Shown here piece by piece: positions 17,793 through 26,277 of a DNA stretch of 64,000 nucleotides. Origin of the DNA: Phytohabitans houttuyneae (lineage in GTDB: Bacteria > Actinomycetota > Actinomycetes > Mycobacteriales > Micromonosporaceae). The translations under genes were made by a program, and so were the position numbers. The stretch is from assembly GCF_011764425.1 (NCBI RefSeq), contig NZ_BLPF01000001.1:2471001-2535000 (forward strand). Direction: 5' to 3'. Positions within the stretch are counted from its first letter, which is position 1. Every line of letters starts with the position of its first letter. Under the pieces are notes generated by a model. It was not told the origin of the DNA. It did no database searches and saw only the letters and a list, made by a program, of their open reading frames with translations.

Positions 17793-19052
17793 GTGAAGGA
17801 AGACGTGCGGCTGGCCCGGATCGCGCTGCACTGGCTGATCGAGCCGGGAAACGAGGCCGTGCATCGCATGGTCAACGCCAACGGTCCAGTCCGCGCGCTG
17901 GAGCGGCTCGTGGAGGGCGACGTGCCGGACGAGCAGCTGCGGGGTGCGGCAGCCGCCCGGATGGTGGCCGGTGATCCGCGCAAGGTGGCGGAGGCGGCGC
18001 TCGACCGGGCCGAGCGGCTCGGCGCCCGCATCGTCATCCCCGAAGACGACGAGTGGCCCCAGCCGGTCCGCGATCTCACTCGCCTGCTGGGCCGCCCGGC
18101 CAAGGACCGCATCGACCGCGACGTCGCGCCCCCGCTGTGCCTGTGGGTGCGCGGCGTGCCACGGCTCGACGAGGCGCTCACGCGGTCAGTGGCGGTGGTG
18201 GGCGCGCGCGCCTCCACGCACTACGGCGAGCACGTGGCCACGACGCTCGCGTTCGAGCTGGCTGAGCGGGAGTGGACCGTGGTCTCCGGCGGCGCCCATG
18301 GGATCGACGCGGCCGCGCACCGGGGCGCGCTCAACGCGGGTGGGCTCACGGTGGCGGTGTTGGCCTGCGGCGTCGACAAGCCGTACCCGTCCGGCAACAC
18401 CGGCCTCTTCGACCGCATCGCCGACGGAGGCCTGCTGATCAGCGAGTGGCCGCCCGGCACGGTGCCGGTGCGCCACCGCTTCCTGATCCGCAACCGCGTG
18501 ATCGCGGCGGCCACCCGAGGCACCGTGGTCGTCGAGGCGTCCGCGCGCAGTGGCGCCAGCCAGACCCTCCGCCGCGCGATCGCGCTTGACCGCAGGCCGA
18601 TGGTCGTGCCCGGTCCGGTGACGTCCGCGATGTCGGTGGGTTGCCACGGCCTGATCCGCGACTACCCGGAGGTGCGGCTGGTCGCCGGCGTCGACCACGT
18701 TCTGGAGGAGGTCGGCCGCATCGGAGAGCTGGCACCCCGGCCGCGCGGCCCCGAGCGCCCGCACGACGGCCTCGACATCGAGTCGGCGATGGTGCTGGAG
18801 TCGGTGCCCCGGCGCGGCTCCGCAGGCCCCGACGAGCTGGCCGCCAAGGCCGGCCTCGACATCCGCACCGCGATGCGCAAGCTGACGCTCCTCGAGAGCA
18901 TGGGGTTCGTGGCTCGCCGCGCCGGCGGTTACACGCTCGCGCCCAAGCCCGCGCGCGCCCGGGCGGGCAGCGGCGCCGAGCCGGCTCCCGCGGCGGTCGG
19001 CGGCACGCGATCGGGGCCGCCCATGGATCACGAGGCCGGCGCGGCGCCTTGA
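17793..19052 (+). CDS. dprA: DNA-processing protein DprA
   Basis: 419 residues. The Rossmann-like DprA/Smf core includes SVAVVGARASTHYGEHVA, SGGAHGIDAAAHRGAL and IRNRVIAAATRGTVVVEA. A C-terminal winged-helix region (about 325-375) ends in a disordered Ala/Pro tail. DprA loads RecA onto incoming single-stranded DNA. I prefer GTG 17793 because GGGAGGG lies five bases upstream; an ATG at 17778 overlaps the comM stop. Translational coupling with comM is likely either way. Confidence 0.93.
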   Translation: MKEDVRLARIALHWLIEPGNEAVHRMVNANGPVRALERLVEGDVPDEQLRGAAAARMVAGDPRKVAEAALDRAERLGARIVIPEDDEWPQPVRDLTRLLGRPAKDRIDRDVAPPLCLWVRGVPRLDEALTRSVAVVGARASTHYGEHVATTLAFELAEREWTVVSGGAHGIDAAAHRGALNAGGLTVAVLACGVDKPYPSGNTGLFDRIADGGLLISEWPPGTVPVRHRFLIRNRVIAAATRGTVVVEASARSGASQTLRRAIALDRRPMVVPGPVTSAMSVGCHGLIRDYPEVRLVAGVDHVLEEVGRIGELAPRPRGPERPHDGLDIESAMVLESVPRRGSAGPDELAAKAGLDIRTAMRKLTLLESMGFVARRAGGYTLAPKPARARAGSGAEPAPAAVGGTRSGPPMDHEAGAAP

Positions 19053-19085
19053 CACGCCCCGGTCCTGGCTTCCACGGTCAGCGGT

Positions 19086-20027
19086 GTGAAGCGAAAGAGC
19101 GTCAGCATCCGGGCGATCCACGAAGGTCTGCCCGAGCCGATGCGCGAGGCGGTCGACCACTTCGCGGACCACCTCGCTCGCGTCGACAACCGGTCGGCGC
19201 ACACCGTCCGGGCGTACGTGGGCGACGTCGTCTCCCTCCTCGACCACGCCACGCTCATGGGATGCGTCGCACCGGGCGACATCGACATCGCCGTGCTCCG
19301 CAGCTGGCTGGCAAAGCTCCGCACGCTGGGCGCCGCACGCACGTCGCTGGCCCGCCGCGCGGCGTCGGCGCGCACGTTCAGCGCGTGGGCGCACCGAGCC
19401 GAGCTCATGACCGCCGACGTCGGTGCCCAGCTCGCGAGCCCGAAGGCCCACCGTGACCTGCCGGCTGTGCTCCGCGCCGACCAGGCCGAGGCGCTGGTGC
19501 TGGCGCCGGGAGATGAGGCGTCTCCGGTGCTGCTGCGCGACCGTGCGCTGCTGGAGCTGCTGTACGCGACGGGCATCCGCGTCAGCGAGCTGTGCGGCCT
19601 CGACGTGGCCGACGTCGACCGCGGCCGACGCGTGGTGCGCGTGCTCGGCAAGGGCGGCAAGGAACGCTCCGTCCCCTATGGACTGCCCGCCGAGGAGGCC
19701 GTCGACGACTGGCTCCGCCTGGGCCGCGCCGCCCTGTCCAACAGCTCCAGCGGCAACGCGCTGCTGCTGGGAGCGCGCGGCGGCCGGCTGCAGCCGACGA
19801 TCGCGCGGCGCATCGTGAGCGGCTACGCCCGCGCTGCCGGCCTCCCGCACACCAGCCCGCACGGCCTGCGCCACTCGGCGGCGACCCACCTGCTGGAGGG
19901 CGGCGCCGACCTGCGCGCGGTGCAGGAGCTGCTGGGCCACGCGTCACTTTCCAGCACCCAGATCTACACCCACGTCTCGGTCGAACGACTCCGCGCCGCG
20001 TACCGCCAGGCCCATCCCCGCGCATAG
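19086..20027 (+). CDS. xerC: Tyrosine recombinase XerC
   Basis: 313 residues. An N-terminal SAM-like core-binding domain (about 15-110) and a C-terminal catalytic domain carry Arg165 (ATGIRVSE), the hairpin Lys near 189, His259 and Arg262 (HGLRH), His285 (LLGHAS) and nucleophile Tyr294 (TQIYTH). The set is complete, so it should be active in chromosome dimer resolution with XerD. Position after dprA is a conserved actinobacterial arrangement, arguing against a mobile integrase. It starts at GTG, 33 bp after dprA. Confidence 0.93.
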   Translation: MKRKSVSIRAIHEGLPEPMREAVDHFADHLARVDNRSAHTVRAYVGDVVSLLDHATLMGCVAPGDIDIAVLRSWLAKLRTLGAARTSLARRAASARTFSAWAHRAELMTADVGAQLASPKAHRDLPAVLRADQAEALVLAPGDEASPVLLRDRALLELLYATGIRVSELCGLDVADVDRGRRVVRVLGKGGKERSVPYGLPAEEAVDDWLRLGRAALSNSSSGNALLLGARGGRLQPTIARRIVSGYARAAGLPHTSPHGLRHSAATHLLEGGADLRAVQELLGHASLSSTQIYTHVSVERLRAAYRQAHPRA

Positions 20028-20168
20028 GTCCTGCTTCGCGGTCCTGCTGGAGTGCGCGGGCCAGCCTCGCCCCCTTGGTTGGGGTCCCAAGCAACCGCTG
20101 ACCCCGCCCACGCGTGCTGTGGGTGCAGGTGCTTGTGACAGGGGTGACCGGAGGGGAGCAAGCGACCG

Positions 20169-20312
20169 ATGTGGCCTCAGCTCAACGAGATGTTCGAGCG
20201 GCTCAAGGGATCACCACCGCCGAGGCCGTGGCTGGAGGCGTGGCGGATACGGGAGGTCAAGGACCGCTGCCCGTGGGGAGGGTGCATGTGGCCGCCCGAG
20301 CGGGACAGGTGA
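20169..20312 (+). CDS. 47-residue protein with CPWGGC motif
   Basis: ATG at 20169 preceded by GGAGGGGAGC, stop TGA 20310-20312. The product starts MWPQLNEMFERLKGSPPPRP, ends MWPPERDR, has five Trp residues and one Cys pair in RCPWGGCMWP. The strong ribosome site, typical codon usage and distinctive composition argue for a real small gene. I recognise no family; the Cys pair could bind metal or form a disulphide. It lies between xerC and a PLP-dependent enzyme on the same strand. Confidence 0.6.
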   Translation: MWPQLNEMFERLKGSPPPRPWLEAWRIREVKDRCPWGGCMWPPERDR

Positions 20313-20349
20313 CGCGCCACGGTGCCCCAGCGCCGCGTAGGGTTGGCAC

Positions 20350-21540
20350 GTGGGAGGCGCGGTGGTCGAGGGCGTGGACGTCGGCTGGGACCGGATCCGG
20401 GAAGGCTTTTCGCTCGATCCCGCCATCGCGTACCTCAACCACGGCGCGCGCGGAGCCGTGCCGGTCGCCGTCCAGCGCGCGCAGCAGCGGGTGCGTGACG
20501 AGGGCGAGACCAACCCGATCCGCTACTTCCGTGACCTGCCCGACCGCATCGCGCACACCCGGCGCCACCTCGCCTCCTTTCTCGGCGCCGACCCGGAGGG
20601 CGCCGCGCTGGTCGGCAACACCACGATCGGCGCGGCAATCGTGCTGCAGTCGCTGGGGCTGCGCTCCGGCGACGAGGTGCTGCTGACCGACCACCGGTAC
20701 GGCGCGATCGCCTTCACCGCCGAACGCGAGTGCCGCCGCACCGGCGCCACCGTGCGCACCGTAGGAGTGCCGCTCGATGCCAGCGACGACGAGGTCACGG
20801 CGACGGTCACCCAGGCGCTCCGCCCGGGCCGCACCCGCCTGCTCATCGTCGACCAGATCTCCTCGCCGACCGCACGCCTCTTCCCGGTCGACAAGATCGC
20901 GGCAGCCGCACGCGAGCGTGAGGTACCCGTGCTCGTCGACGCCGCCCACGTCCCCGGCATGCTGCCCGTGTCGGTCGACGCGATCGGGGCCGACTTCTGG
21001 GTGGGCAACCTGCACAAGTGGGCGTACGCCCCGCGCGGCACCGCCCTGCTCAGCGTCGCCCCGCACTGGCGCGACCGCATCGATCCGCTGGCCATCTCGT
21101 GGGAGCAGGGCACCGGCTACCCGGCGAGGGTGGAGTGGCAGGGCACGCTCGACTACACGCCGTGGCTGGCCGCACCGACCGGGCTCTTCGTGCTGCGCAC
21201 CCTCGGCGCGGACCGGGTGCGCGCGCACAACGCCGAGCTGGCGGCGTACGGCCAGCGGGTGGTAGGCGCCGCGCTCGGCCTGACCCCGGAAGAACTCCCC
21301 GACCCCGGCTCACCCGAACTCGCCATGCGCATCCTCCCTCTGCCGGCCGGCGTGGCGACGACCTTCGAAGCGGCGGAGCGGCTCCCCGAGCGGATCGAGC
21401 GGGAGCTGTCGGCCGTCGTGGGCGTGATGTCCTGGAGCGGCCGAGGGTGGCTGCGGCTGTGCGGGCAGGTCTACAACCGCCGCGAGGAGTACGACCGGCT
21501 GGCTGAGCGACTCCCCGCCTTCCTCCGCGGCCTGCGCTGA
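20350..21540 (+). CDS. Class V aminotransferase-fold PLP enzyme
   Basis: 396 residues from GTG 20350 (another GTG at 20362). The fold-type I signatures are LNHGARGAVP near 29-38, the cofactor-ring Asp197/His200 (VDAAH) and Schiff-base Lys223 (GNLHKWAYAPRG). This matches the isopenicillin-N-epimerase-like/cysteine-desulfurase superfamily. The substrate cannot be read from sequence; no beta-lactam genes are near, so an epimerase role is not implied. Likely cytosolic. Confidence 0.88.
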   Translation: MGGAVVEGVDVGWDRIREGFSLDPAIAYLNHGARGAVPVAVQRAQQRVRDEGETNPIRYFRDLPDRIAHTRRHLASFLGADPEGAALVGNTTIGAAIVLQSLGLRSGDEVLLTDHRYGAIAFTAERECRRTGATVRTVGVPLDASDDEVTATVTQALRPGRTRLLIVDQISSPTARLFPVDKIAAAAREREVPVLVDAAHVPGMLPVSVDAIGADFWVGNLHKWAYAPRGTALLSVAPHWRDRIDPLAISWEQGTGYPARVEWQGTLDYTPWLAAPTGLFVLRTLGADRVRAHNAELAAYGQRVVGAALGLTPEELPDPGSPELAMRILPLPAGVATTFEAAERLPERIERELSAVVGVMSWSGRGWLRLCGQVYNRREEYDRLAERLPAFLRGLR

Positions 21541-21609
21541 GCGCGCGTTCTGCCCGGCTCCCGCCTCCTTCGTTGAGCGCACGGATGCGTCCCGGCCCGA
21601 CCTGACCGG

Positions 21610-21978
21610 TCACCGGAGTTGGTCGTTGATGCGGCCCAGGCGGGTGGCTTGGCGGGCTTGCATGCCGGCGGCGCGGCGCACGCCCAACGCGCGGCGGTGC
21701 TCGGTGCGGGCAGCGCGCTGCCTCACCGTCCGCTCGACGGCTGCGCGCAGGCGAGTGCGCCATTCCGGGTCGCCGGTCTCCGCCCAGCTGGCGAGCCTCT
21801 CCAGATCGCCGGTCTCCGCACCGCCGGCGGGCCACTCCGGATCCCCGGTCACGCCACGGCCGGCGGGCCACTCCGGATCGCTGGTCGGCCCCGGCACCGC
21901 CCAGGTGGCGCGGCGCCGAAGTTGCTCGGCGGGCTGTTCCGGATCGCTGGGCGGTGCCAGCCCTTGCTGGGCGGTCAC
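21610..21978 (-). CDS. 122-residue repeat protein coupled to the M23 gene
   Basis: GTG 21978 overlaps the M23 stop (GTGA), so it is translated by coupling. The first 76 residues include five imperfect 12-residue units of the form xTGDPEWPAGxA (for example PTSDPEWPAGRG and VTGDPEWPAGGA). The last 50 residues are basic and helical (RTRLRAAVERTVRQRAAR). No signal peptide or membrane segment. Family unknown; an acidic repeat followed by a basic helix could bind nucleic acid or cell wall, which is only a guess. Confidence 0.55.
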   Translation of the reverse strand: MTAQQGLAPPSDPEQPAEQLRRRATWAVPGPTSDPEWPAGRGVTGDPEWPAGGAETGDLERLASWAETGDPEWRTRLRAAVERTVRQRAARTEHRRALGVRRAAGMQARQATRLGRINDQLR

Positions 21979-22732
21979 CGAGGCGCCCCGGCTGAGACGG
22001 TCCCACCCAAGGGCAGCAGGCGCACCCGGCCGAGGCCCAGGAGGGCCAGCGGGTCCAGGTACTCCTCGCCGCGTCTCAAGCCCCAGTGCAGGCAGGCCTG
22101 TGCCGCGCAGCCGGCGTGCCCTGCGGCGAGCGTGCCGATCTCGTCGCCGGCGGCCACGGCCTGTCCGGCGGTGACGGTGGGCTCCAGCGGCTCGTAGGTG
22201 GTGCGCAGGCCGTTCGGGTGGTTGACGCTCACGACGCCTCGACCGGCCACGCGGCCGGCGAAATGGACGGTGCCGGCGCCGGCGGCTCGCACTGTCACAC
22301 CCGGGACGGCGGCGAGGTCGACGCCACGGTGGCCGGCTAGCCAGGGGCTGGGCGGTGGGTCGAAGCGCCGGACGACGTGCGGTGGCCCGTCCAGCGGCCA
22401 CCGGAAGGAGGCAGCCGGGACCGGAGCCCAGGCGCGGACCCGAGCGGGTCCCAGGCCCGCCCGGGACCCGAGGCCTGGCCAGGCCACCAAGCCTGATCAG
22501 GACCCGAGGCCTGGCCAGGCCACCAAGCCTGATCAGGACCCCAAGCCTGGGCAGGTCCCCAAGACCGATCGGGACCCCAAGAACGAGCAGGCCCGGGCAC
22601 CCCAGCGAACACCGAGGCCCGCACAACCACCGAACCCGAAAACTCCCGGGACTCGGAAAGCTCAGGGCGCCCGCCGGGCGGAGCACCCACCACAGTAAGC
22701 AAGATCGCGAACAGCCAGGCCGACACATGCAT
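21975..22732 (-). CDS. M23 peptidase (LysM-less), frame broken after signal peptide
   Basis: The peptidase domain is clear in one frame (about 21975-22410): FRWPLDGPPHVVRRFDPP, GHRGVDLAA and CLHWGLR supply the metal-binding H-x8-D and HxH motifs of LytM/M23 endopeptidases. A good signal peptide (MHVSAWLFAILLTVVGAPPG) starts at 22732 but in the neighbouring frame. The two frames meet between about 22410 and 22490, so one base is missing there or the signal is lost. A 36-bp tandem repeat lies in the linker. The product would cleave peptidoglycan cross-bridges outside the cell. Confidence 0.7.
22465..22590. repeat. 36-bp tandem repeat in the M23 linker
   Basis: Two identical 36-bp copies (22465-22500 and 22501-22536), a third diverged copy (22537-22572) and half a fourth. 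In the signal-peptide frame they encode the dodecapeptide SGPDQAWWPGQA twice. The period keeps the frame, so repeat expansion alone does not explain the frame break. Confidence 0.9.
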
Positions 22733-22879
22733 GGAGAGCAGCGTCGGCGCGTGCCAGGAGGAAGCCAAACGGGCCGCGGCCAACCTGTGGATGACCGGGC
22801 CCGCTGTGGACAACGCCCGAAAAGCTTGTTGATCTGTTAACGGCGCGTGCGAGGAGACGCGCAAGCCGCCAAAGCGACG

Positions 22880-23203
22880 CTAGCCGCCGAAGCCGTTTTC
22901 CGTCGGGAGGGAGATGTCGGGCTTTTCCAGCTCCTCGACATTGACGTCTTTGAAGGTCATGACGCGGACATTCTTCACGAAGCGGGCGGGACGGTACATG
23001 TCCCACACCCAGGCGTCGTGCATCTCGACCTCGAAGTAGACCTCGCCGTCCGAATTACGAACGTGCAGGTCGACCTGGTTGGCGAGGTAGAAGCGGCGCT
23101 CGGTCTCGACCACGTAGGAGAACTGGCGGACGATGTCGCGGTACTCCCGGTAGAGCTGCAGCTCCATCTCGGTCTCGTACTTTTCGAGATCTTCCGCGCT
23201 CAT
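22880..23203 (-). CDS. DUF2469 family protein
   Basis: 107 residues, the family length. MSAEDLEKYETEMELQLYRE and VVETERRFYLANQVDLH are diagnostic of this actinobacterial family, found next to rnhB. Structure and role are unknown; it is soluble, acidic and highly conserved. Its ATG probably overlaps the ancestral rnhB stop (ATGA). Confidence 0.93.
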   Translation of the reverse strand: MSAEDLEKYETEMELQLYREYRDIVRQFSYVVETERRFYLANQVDLHVRNSDGEVYFEVEMHDAWVWDMYRPARFVKNVRVMTFKDVNVEELEKPDISLPTENGFGG

Positions 23204-24011
23204 CGCACTCCGCCTTCCATGGCCACATCTTCCCCACCGACACCGGCAGCCGCGCCCCCTCGGCCAACGCCACGCCGACCGTACCCCCTGCGGGGACGCC
23301 TTGCCCCATCGGCTCGAGCACACCCACCGCGGCGGGACGGCGGGAGCGGGGCGGGCGCGAGTCGCGGCCGGAGACGGTGGCCACGTTGACGTACGAGAAG
23401 CGATGCTCCGCACACGGGCCGTGACTGGCCAGCGCGGCGTTGTGCTCGGGGGTGACGTAGCCCTTGTGCTCGTCGAAGCCGTACTGCGGGAAGCGCTCGT
23501 GCAGGCCCACCATGATCCGGTCCCGGGTGACCTTGGCGAGCACGCTGGCCGCTGCCACGCAGGCGGCCACCTGGTCGCCTTTCCACACGGCGAGGCCCGG
23601 CACGCCCAGCCCATCGACGCCGAAGCCGTCGGTCAGCACGTACTCCGGGCGAGTGGTGAGCGCGGCGAGCGCGCGGCGCATGGCGGCGAGGTTGCACACG
23701 TGCAGGCCGCGGGCGTCGACCTCGTCGGCCGGGATGATCACGACGGCGTAGGCGAGGGCGCGCTTGACGACTTCGGCGTAGACCCGTTCGCGGGCGGCGG
23801 CGGTCAGCAGCTTGGAGTCGGCCAGCTCGTCGATCTCGCCGCGTTTGCCTTCGGGCAGCACCGCCGCCGCGGCCACCAGCGGGCCCGCACAGGCCCCACG
23901 TCCGGCCTCGTCGGCCCCCGCCACGATCCGGAAGCCGCGGCGCTGCAGCGCCCGCTCAAGGGCGTAAATACCACCCTCCCGGCGCACCACCGTCCGCGGC
24001 GGCGTCAACAC
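23055..24011 (-). CDS. rnhB: Ribonuclease HII (3' end probably frame-shifted)
   Basis: The first ~230 residues are normal RNase HII: GADEAGRGACAGPL with the catalytic Asp-Glu, then DSKLLTAAARE and the C-terminal GYVTPEHNAAL. The enzyme removes RNA from RNA-DNA hybrids and single ribonucleotides. The open frame then runs 149 bp into DUF2469. Adding one G to the four-base run at 23232-23235 gives an end EDVAMEGGVR with the stop at 23200, overlapping DUF2469 as ATGA. I therefore think the true gene is 23200-24011. The GTG start has no obvious ribosome site. Confidence 0.85.
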   Translation of the reverse strand: MLTPPRTVVRREGGIYALERALQRRGFRIVAGADEAGRGACAGPLVAAAAVLPEGKRGEIDELADSKLLTAAARERVYAEVVKRALAYAVVIIPADEVDARGLHVCNLAAMRRALAALTTRPEYVLTDGFGVDGLGVPGLAVWKGDQVAACVAAASVLAKVTRDRIMVGLHERFPQYGFDEHKGYVTPEHNAALASHGPCAEHRFSYVNVATVSGRDSRPPRSRRPAAVGVLEPMGQGVPAGGTVGVALAEGARLPVSVGKMWPWKAECDERGRSRKVRDRDGAAALPGVPRHRPPVLLRGRDRAPLLPRQPGRPARS

Positions 24012-24049
24012 GACAAACCCCCAGCCACACAGTCAGGGCCCACTTCGAA

Positions 24050-24109
24050 ACGGACCACCGCCCAAGCCGCACGCTCAAGGCGCACACCCGCCCGCGGCCG
24101 GGTCAGCAT
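24050..24109 (-). repeat. Decayed copy of the rnhB 5' end
   Basis: Starting at an ATG at 24109 that overlaps the nudix stop, about 60 bases read MLTRPRAGVRLERAAW and resemble the rnhB start MLTPPRTVVRREGG about 100 bp downstream. The frame ends soon after. It looks like a small old tandem duplication; the upstream ATG keeps the coupling position. Confidence 0.4.
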
Positions 24110-24573
24110 GACGAGCCCGCGCCGTCGGTAAGCAGACGTCGCAGCAAGGGAGCGAGATCCACCGGGTACACCCGCTCCTCGGTCGCCTCCAGCTCCGCCA
24201 CCTCCCACCACCGGTGATCGTCGATCGAGTCGCGCTCCACCTGGTCGAAGCCGCGCGTGTCGACCTCCCAGCTTGGCACGCGCACGAGGAAGAACTCCTG
24301 CCGCTGCCGGTACCACAGGCCGTCGAACGGGTACTCCGTCACCTCGTCCCAGACCGGCTCGCCCAGCTGCTCAGGCATCAAGCGCAGGCCGGTCTCCTCG
24401 GCGAGCTCGCGCGCGGCGCCGGCCGCGTACGGCTCGTCGGGGTCGAGACCACCACCTGGTGTGAACCAGAACCGATGGTGCGGCCGGGCCGGGTCGAAGC
24501 CGCGAAACAGCAGCACGCGGTCGTCACCGTCGACGAGCAGCACCCGTGCCGCCCGGCGAGGTATACCGTCCAC
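24103..24573 (-). CDS. NUDIX hydrolase
   Basis: 156 residues with a complete Nudix box at about 40-62 (GGGLDPDEPYAAGAAREL then AEETGL), the Mg-binding REx2EE core intact. The N-terminal RAARVLLVDGDDRVLLFRG is typical of NTP- or ADP-ribose-type Nudix enzymes; substrate cannot be inferred. It lies between lepB (37 bp upstream) and rnhB, all on the minus strand. Confidence 0.92.
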   Translation of the reverse strand: MDGIPRRAARVLLVDGDDRVLLFRGFDPARPHHRFWFTPGGGLDPDEPYAAGAARELAEETGLRLMPEQLGEPVWDEVTEYPFDGLWYRQRQEFFLVRVPSWEVDTRGFDQVERDSIDDHRWWEVAELEATEERVYPVDLAPLLRRLLTDGAGSSC

Positions 24574-24610
24574 CAGCCCACCCTATTGCGTTGCCGCGGT
24601 GGGCCGAGAA

Positions 24611-25243
24611 TCAGGCGTCGGGCACCTTGTCGAAGGGCTTGGGCACGGACAGCCACTTGGCCCGCCCGACCGGCCAGAACACGACAAACGCCCGCCCGAT
24701 CACCGCGTCTTCGGAGATCGTGGAGGAGTTGAGATCGCGGGTGCGCTCCCAGTGCTCGAGCGAGTCACCGGAGGCCGAGCGGTGGTCGCCCATCATCCAC
24801 AGCCGCCCCTTGGGCACGGTGATGTCGAACGACTCGTCGGCGGCCAGGTCGGTGGTGCCGCCCTCGGAGAACAGGTACGGCTCGTCGAGCGACTGCCCGT
24901 TGATGATCAGGCGCTGGTCGGGGTCGCAGCAGACGATGTGGTCGCCGCCCACGCCGATAACCCGCTTGATGAAGTCTTCGCCGTCCGGGTTGCTGCGCCA
25001 GTCGGCGGGCGCCTCGAACACCACGACCTCGCCGCGGTGCGGGGAGCGGAAGTCGTAGACGAGCTTGTTGACGAGCACCCGGTCGTAGATGTCGAGTGTG
25101 TGCTCCATCGACGGCGACGGAATGTAGAACGTCTGCAGCACGAAGGCGCGCACGAGCACCGCAACCAGGATCGCTACGCCCAACAGGATGGGAAGCTCGC
25201 GCCAGAACGAACTGCGGCGCTTGTCGGTCTGCTCGTCAATCAC
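24611..25243 (-). CDS. lepB: Type I signal peptidase (second of pair)
   Basis: 210 residues. One N-terminal membrane anchor (about 17-34) precedes the catalytic Ser45 (IPSPSMEHT) and Lys93 (FIKRVIG), with the GDHRSASGDS box late in the chain. It cleaves signal peptides of exported proteins at the outer face of the membrane. GTG start overlaps the upstream lepB stop (GTGA), so the two are translated together. Tandem lepB genes are common in actinomycetes. Confidence 0.95.
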   Translation of the reverse strand: MIDEQTDKRRSSFWRELPILLGVAILVAVLVRAFVLQTFYIPSPSMEHTLDIYDRVLVNKLVYDFRSPHRGEVVVFEAPADWRSNPDGEDFIKRVIGVGGDHIVCCDPDQRLIINGQSLDEPYLFSEGGTTDLAADESFDITVPKGRLWMMGDHRSASGDSLEHWERTRDLNSSTISEDAVIGRAFVVFWPVGRAKWLSVPKPFDKVPDA

Positions 25244-26277
25244 GGACGGAGCCTACGACGGCGACCTGAGTAAGGGCGTCGAGAACGCGCGGAGAAGGCC
25301 AAAGACCCCCGGTTGAACAGCGCGAGCGGCAGCAGCAGCGGTAGGACGACAGCGAAACCTCCCTGGTCAGGCAGGCGAGCCGGAGACTCCGCCGGCGGTC
25401 CGAGCGCCGCGGCCCGCGGCACGTCGTCAAAGTTGGACGGCACGCCGAGCCCGGCCCACCTGTCGTACGGCCAGACGATGACGAAGGCGCGCCCGATCAC
25501 GTTGTCGATCGGCACCTGACCCTGGCAGCGCGAATCCTGGGAGACAAGGCGGTGGTCGCCCATCACGAACAGGTTGCCCGGGGCGACGGTGATCTCGTCG
25601 AACTGGCGGGAGCGGCACTCGCGCGGGTTGGGTGGCAGGTCGGGATCGGAGTTTTCCAGCACATACGGCTCGTCCATCGACTTGCCGTTGACCTGCACGC
25701 GGCCCTGCTCGTCGCAGCACTTGACCTTGTCGCCGGGCACGCCGATGACCCGCTTGATGAAGTCCTTTTCGCCGGGGCGGCTCACGCCGACCAGGTCGCC
25801 GACCGTGCGGCCGAGCTTGGCCATGAAGCCGACCTGCGGCTCGTCCTGGAACTCGGGTGTCCAGTTTGGTGGGCCGCGGAAGACGACGACCTCACCGCGC
25901 TCCGGGTCGCGGACGTCGTACACGATCTTGTTGACCAGCACGCGGTCGCCGACCAGCAGCGTGTCCTCCATCGACCCCGAGGGGATGAAGAACGCCTGCA
26001 GCAGGAAGGTGCGGATCAACACGGCCAGGCAGAACGCGACGATCAGCAGCAGCGGAAGCTCTTGCCACAGCGGCATCTGCCGCCGCCGCCCGCTGGCGCG
26101 TCGGGGCATCCGCCATGGATCGACGTCCTCTTCCCGCTGCACGTCGCGCGCCCCCCGAGTCCGAGATACAGCACTACCGCCCGCGGGGCCCCCTCCTCGG
26201 AGGCTTGGCGAGCGGTAGTGCGGGGGTGTCGCGCCGCCCTGGCGTTGACCGCGGACGAAGCGTTCGTCGTACGTCAC
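25240..26277 (-). CDS. lepB: Type I signal peptidase (first of pair)
   Basis: 345 residues as drawn. A Gly/Arg-rich cytoplasmic N-terminus (1-70), a membrane anchor (about 74-93), Ser102 (IPSGSMEDT), Lys175 (FIKRVIG) and GDHRLVSQDS are present; a second hydrophobic segment near 305-320 gives a C-terminal anchor. The start is uncertain: ATG codons at 26277 and 26109 are both in frame, and a ten-bp inverted repeat (26171-26180/26212-26221) lies between them. If the later start is right, that dyad is in the leader. Confidence 0.92.
   Translation of the reverse strand: MTYDERFVRGQRQGGATPPHYRSPSLRGGGPAGGSAVSRTRGARDVQREEDVDPWRMPRRASGRRRQMPLWQELPLLLIVAFCLAVLIRTFLLQAFFIPSGSMEDTLLVGDRVLVNKIVYDVRDPERGEVVVFRGPPNWTPEFQDEPQVGFMAKLGRTVGDLVGVSRPGEKDFIKRVIGVPGDKVKCCDEQGRVQVNGKSMDEPYVLENSDPDLPPNPRECRSRQFDEITVAPGNLFVMGDHRLVSQDSRCQGQVPIDNVIGRAFVIVWPYDRWAGLGVPSNFDDVPRAAALGPPAESPARLPDQGGFAVVLPLLLPLALFNRGSLAFSARSRRPYSGRRRRLRP

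Noticed and set aside
19086-20027. Phage or integrative-element integrase
   Set aside because: Catalytic residues and position after dprA fit chromosomal XerC; there is no attachment site, tRNA or phage gene around it.
20350-21540. Beta-lactam biosynthesis (isopenicillin N epimerase)
   Set aside because: Similarity is to the broad class V fold; no penicillin or cephalosporin synthesis genes are nearby.
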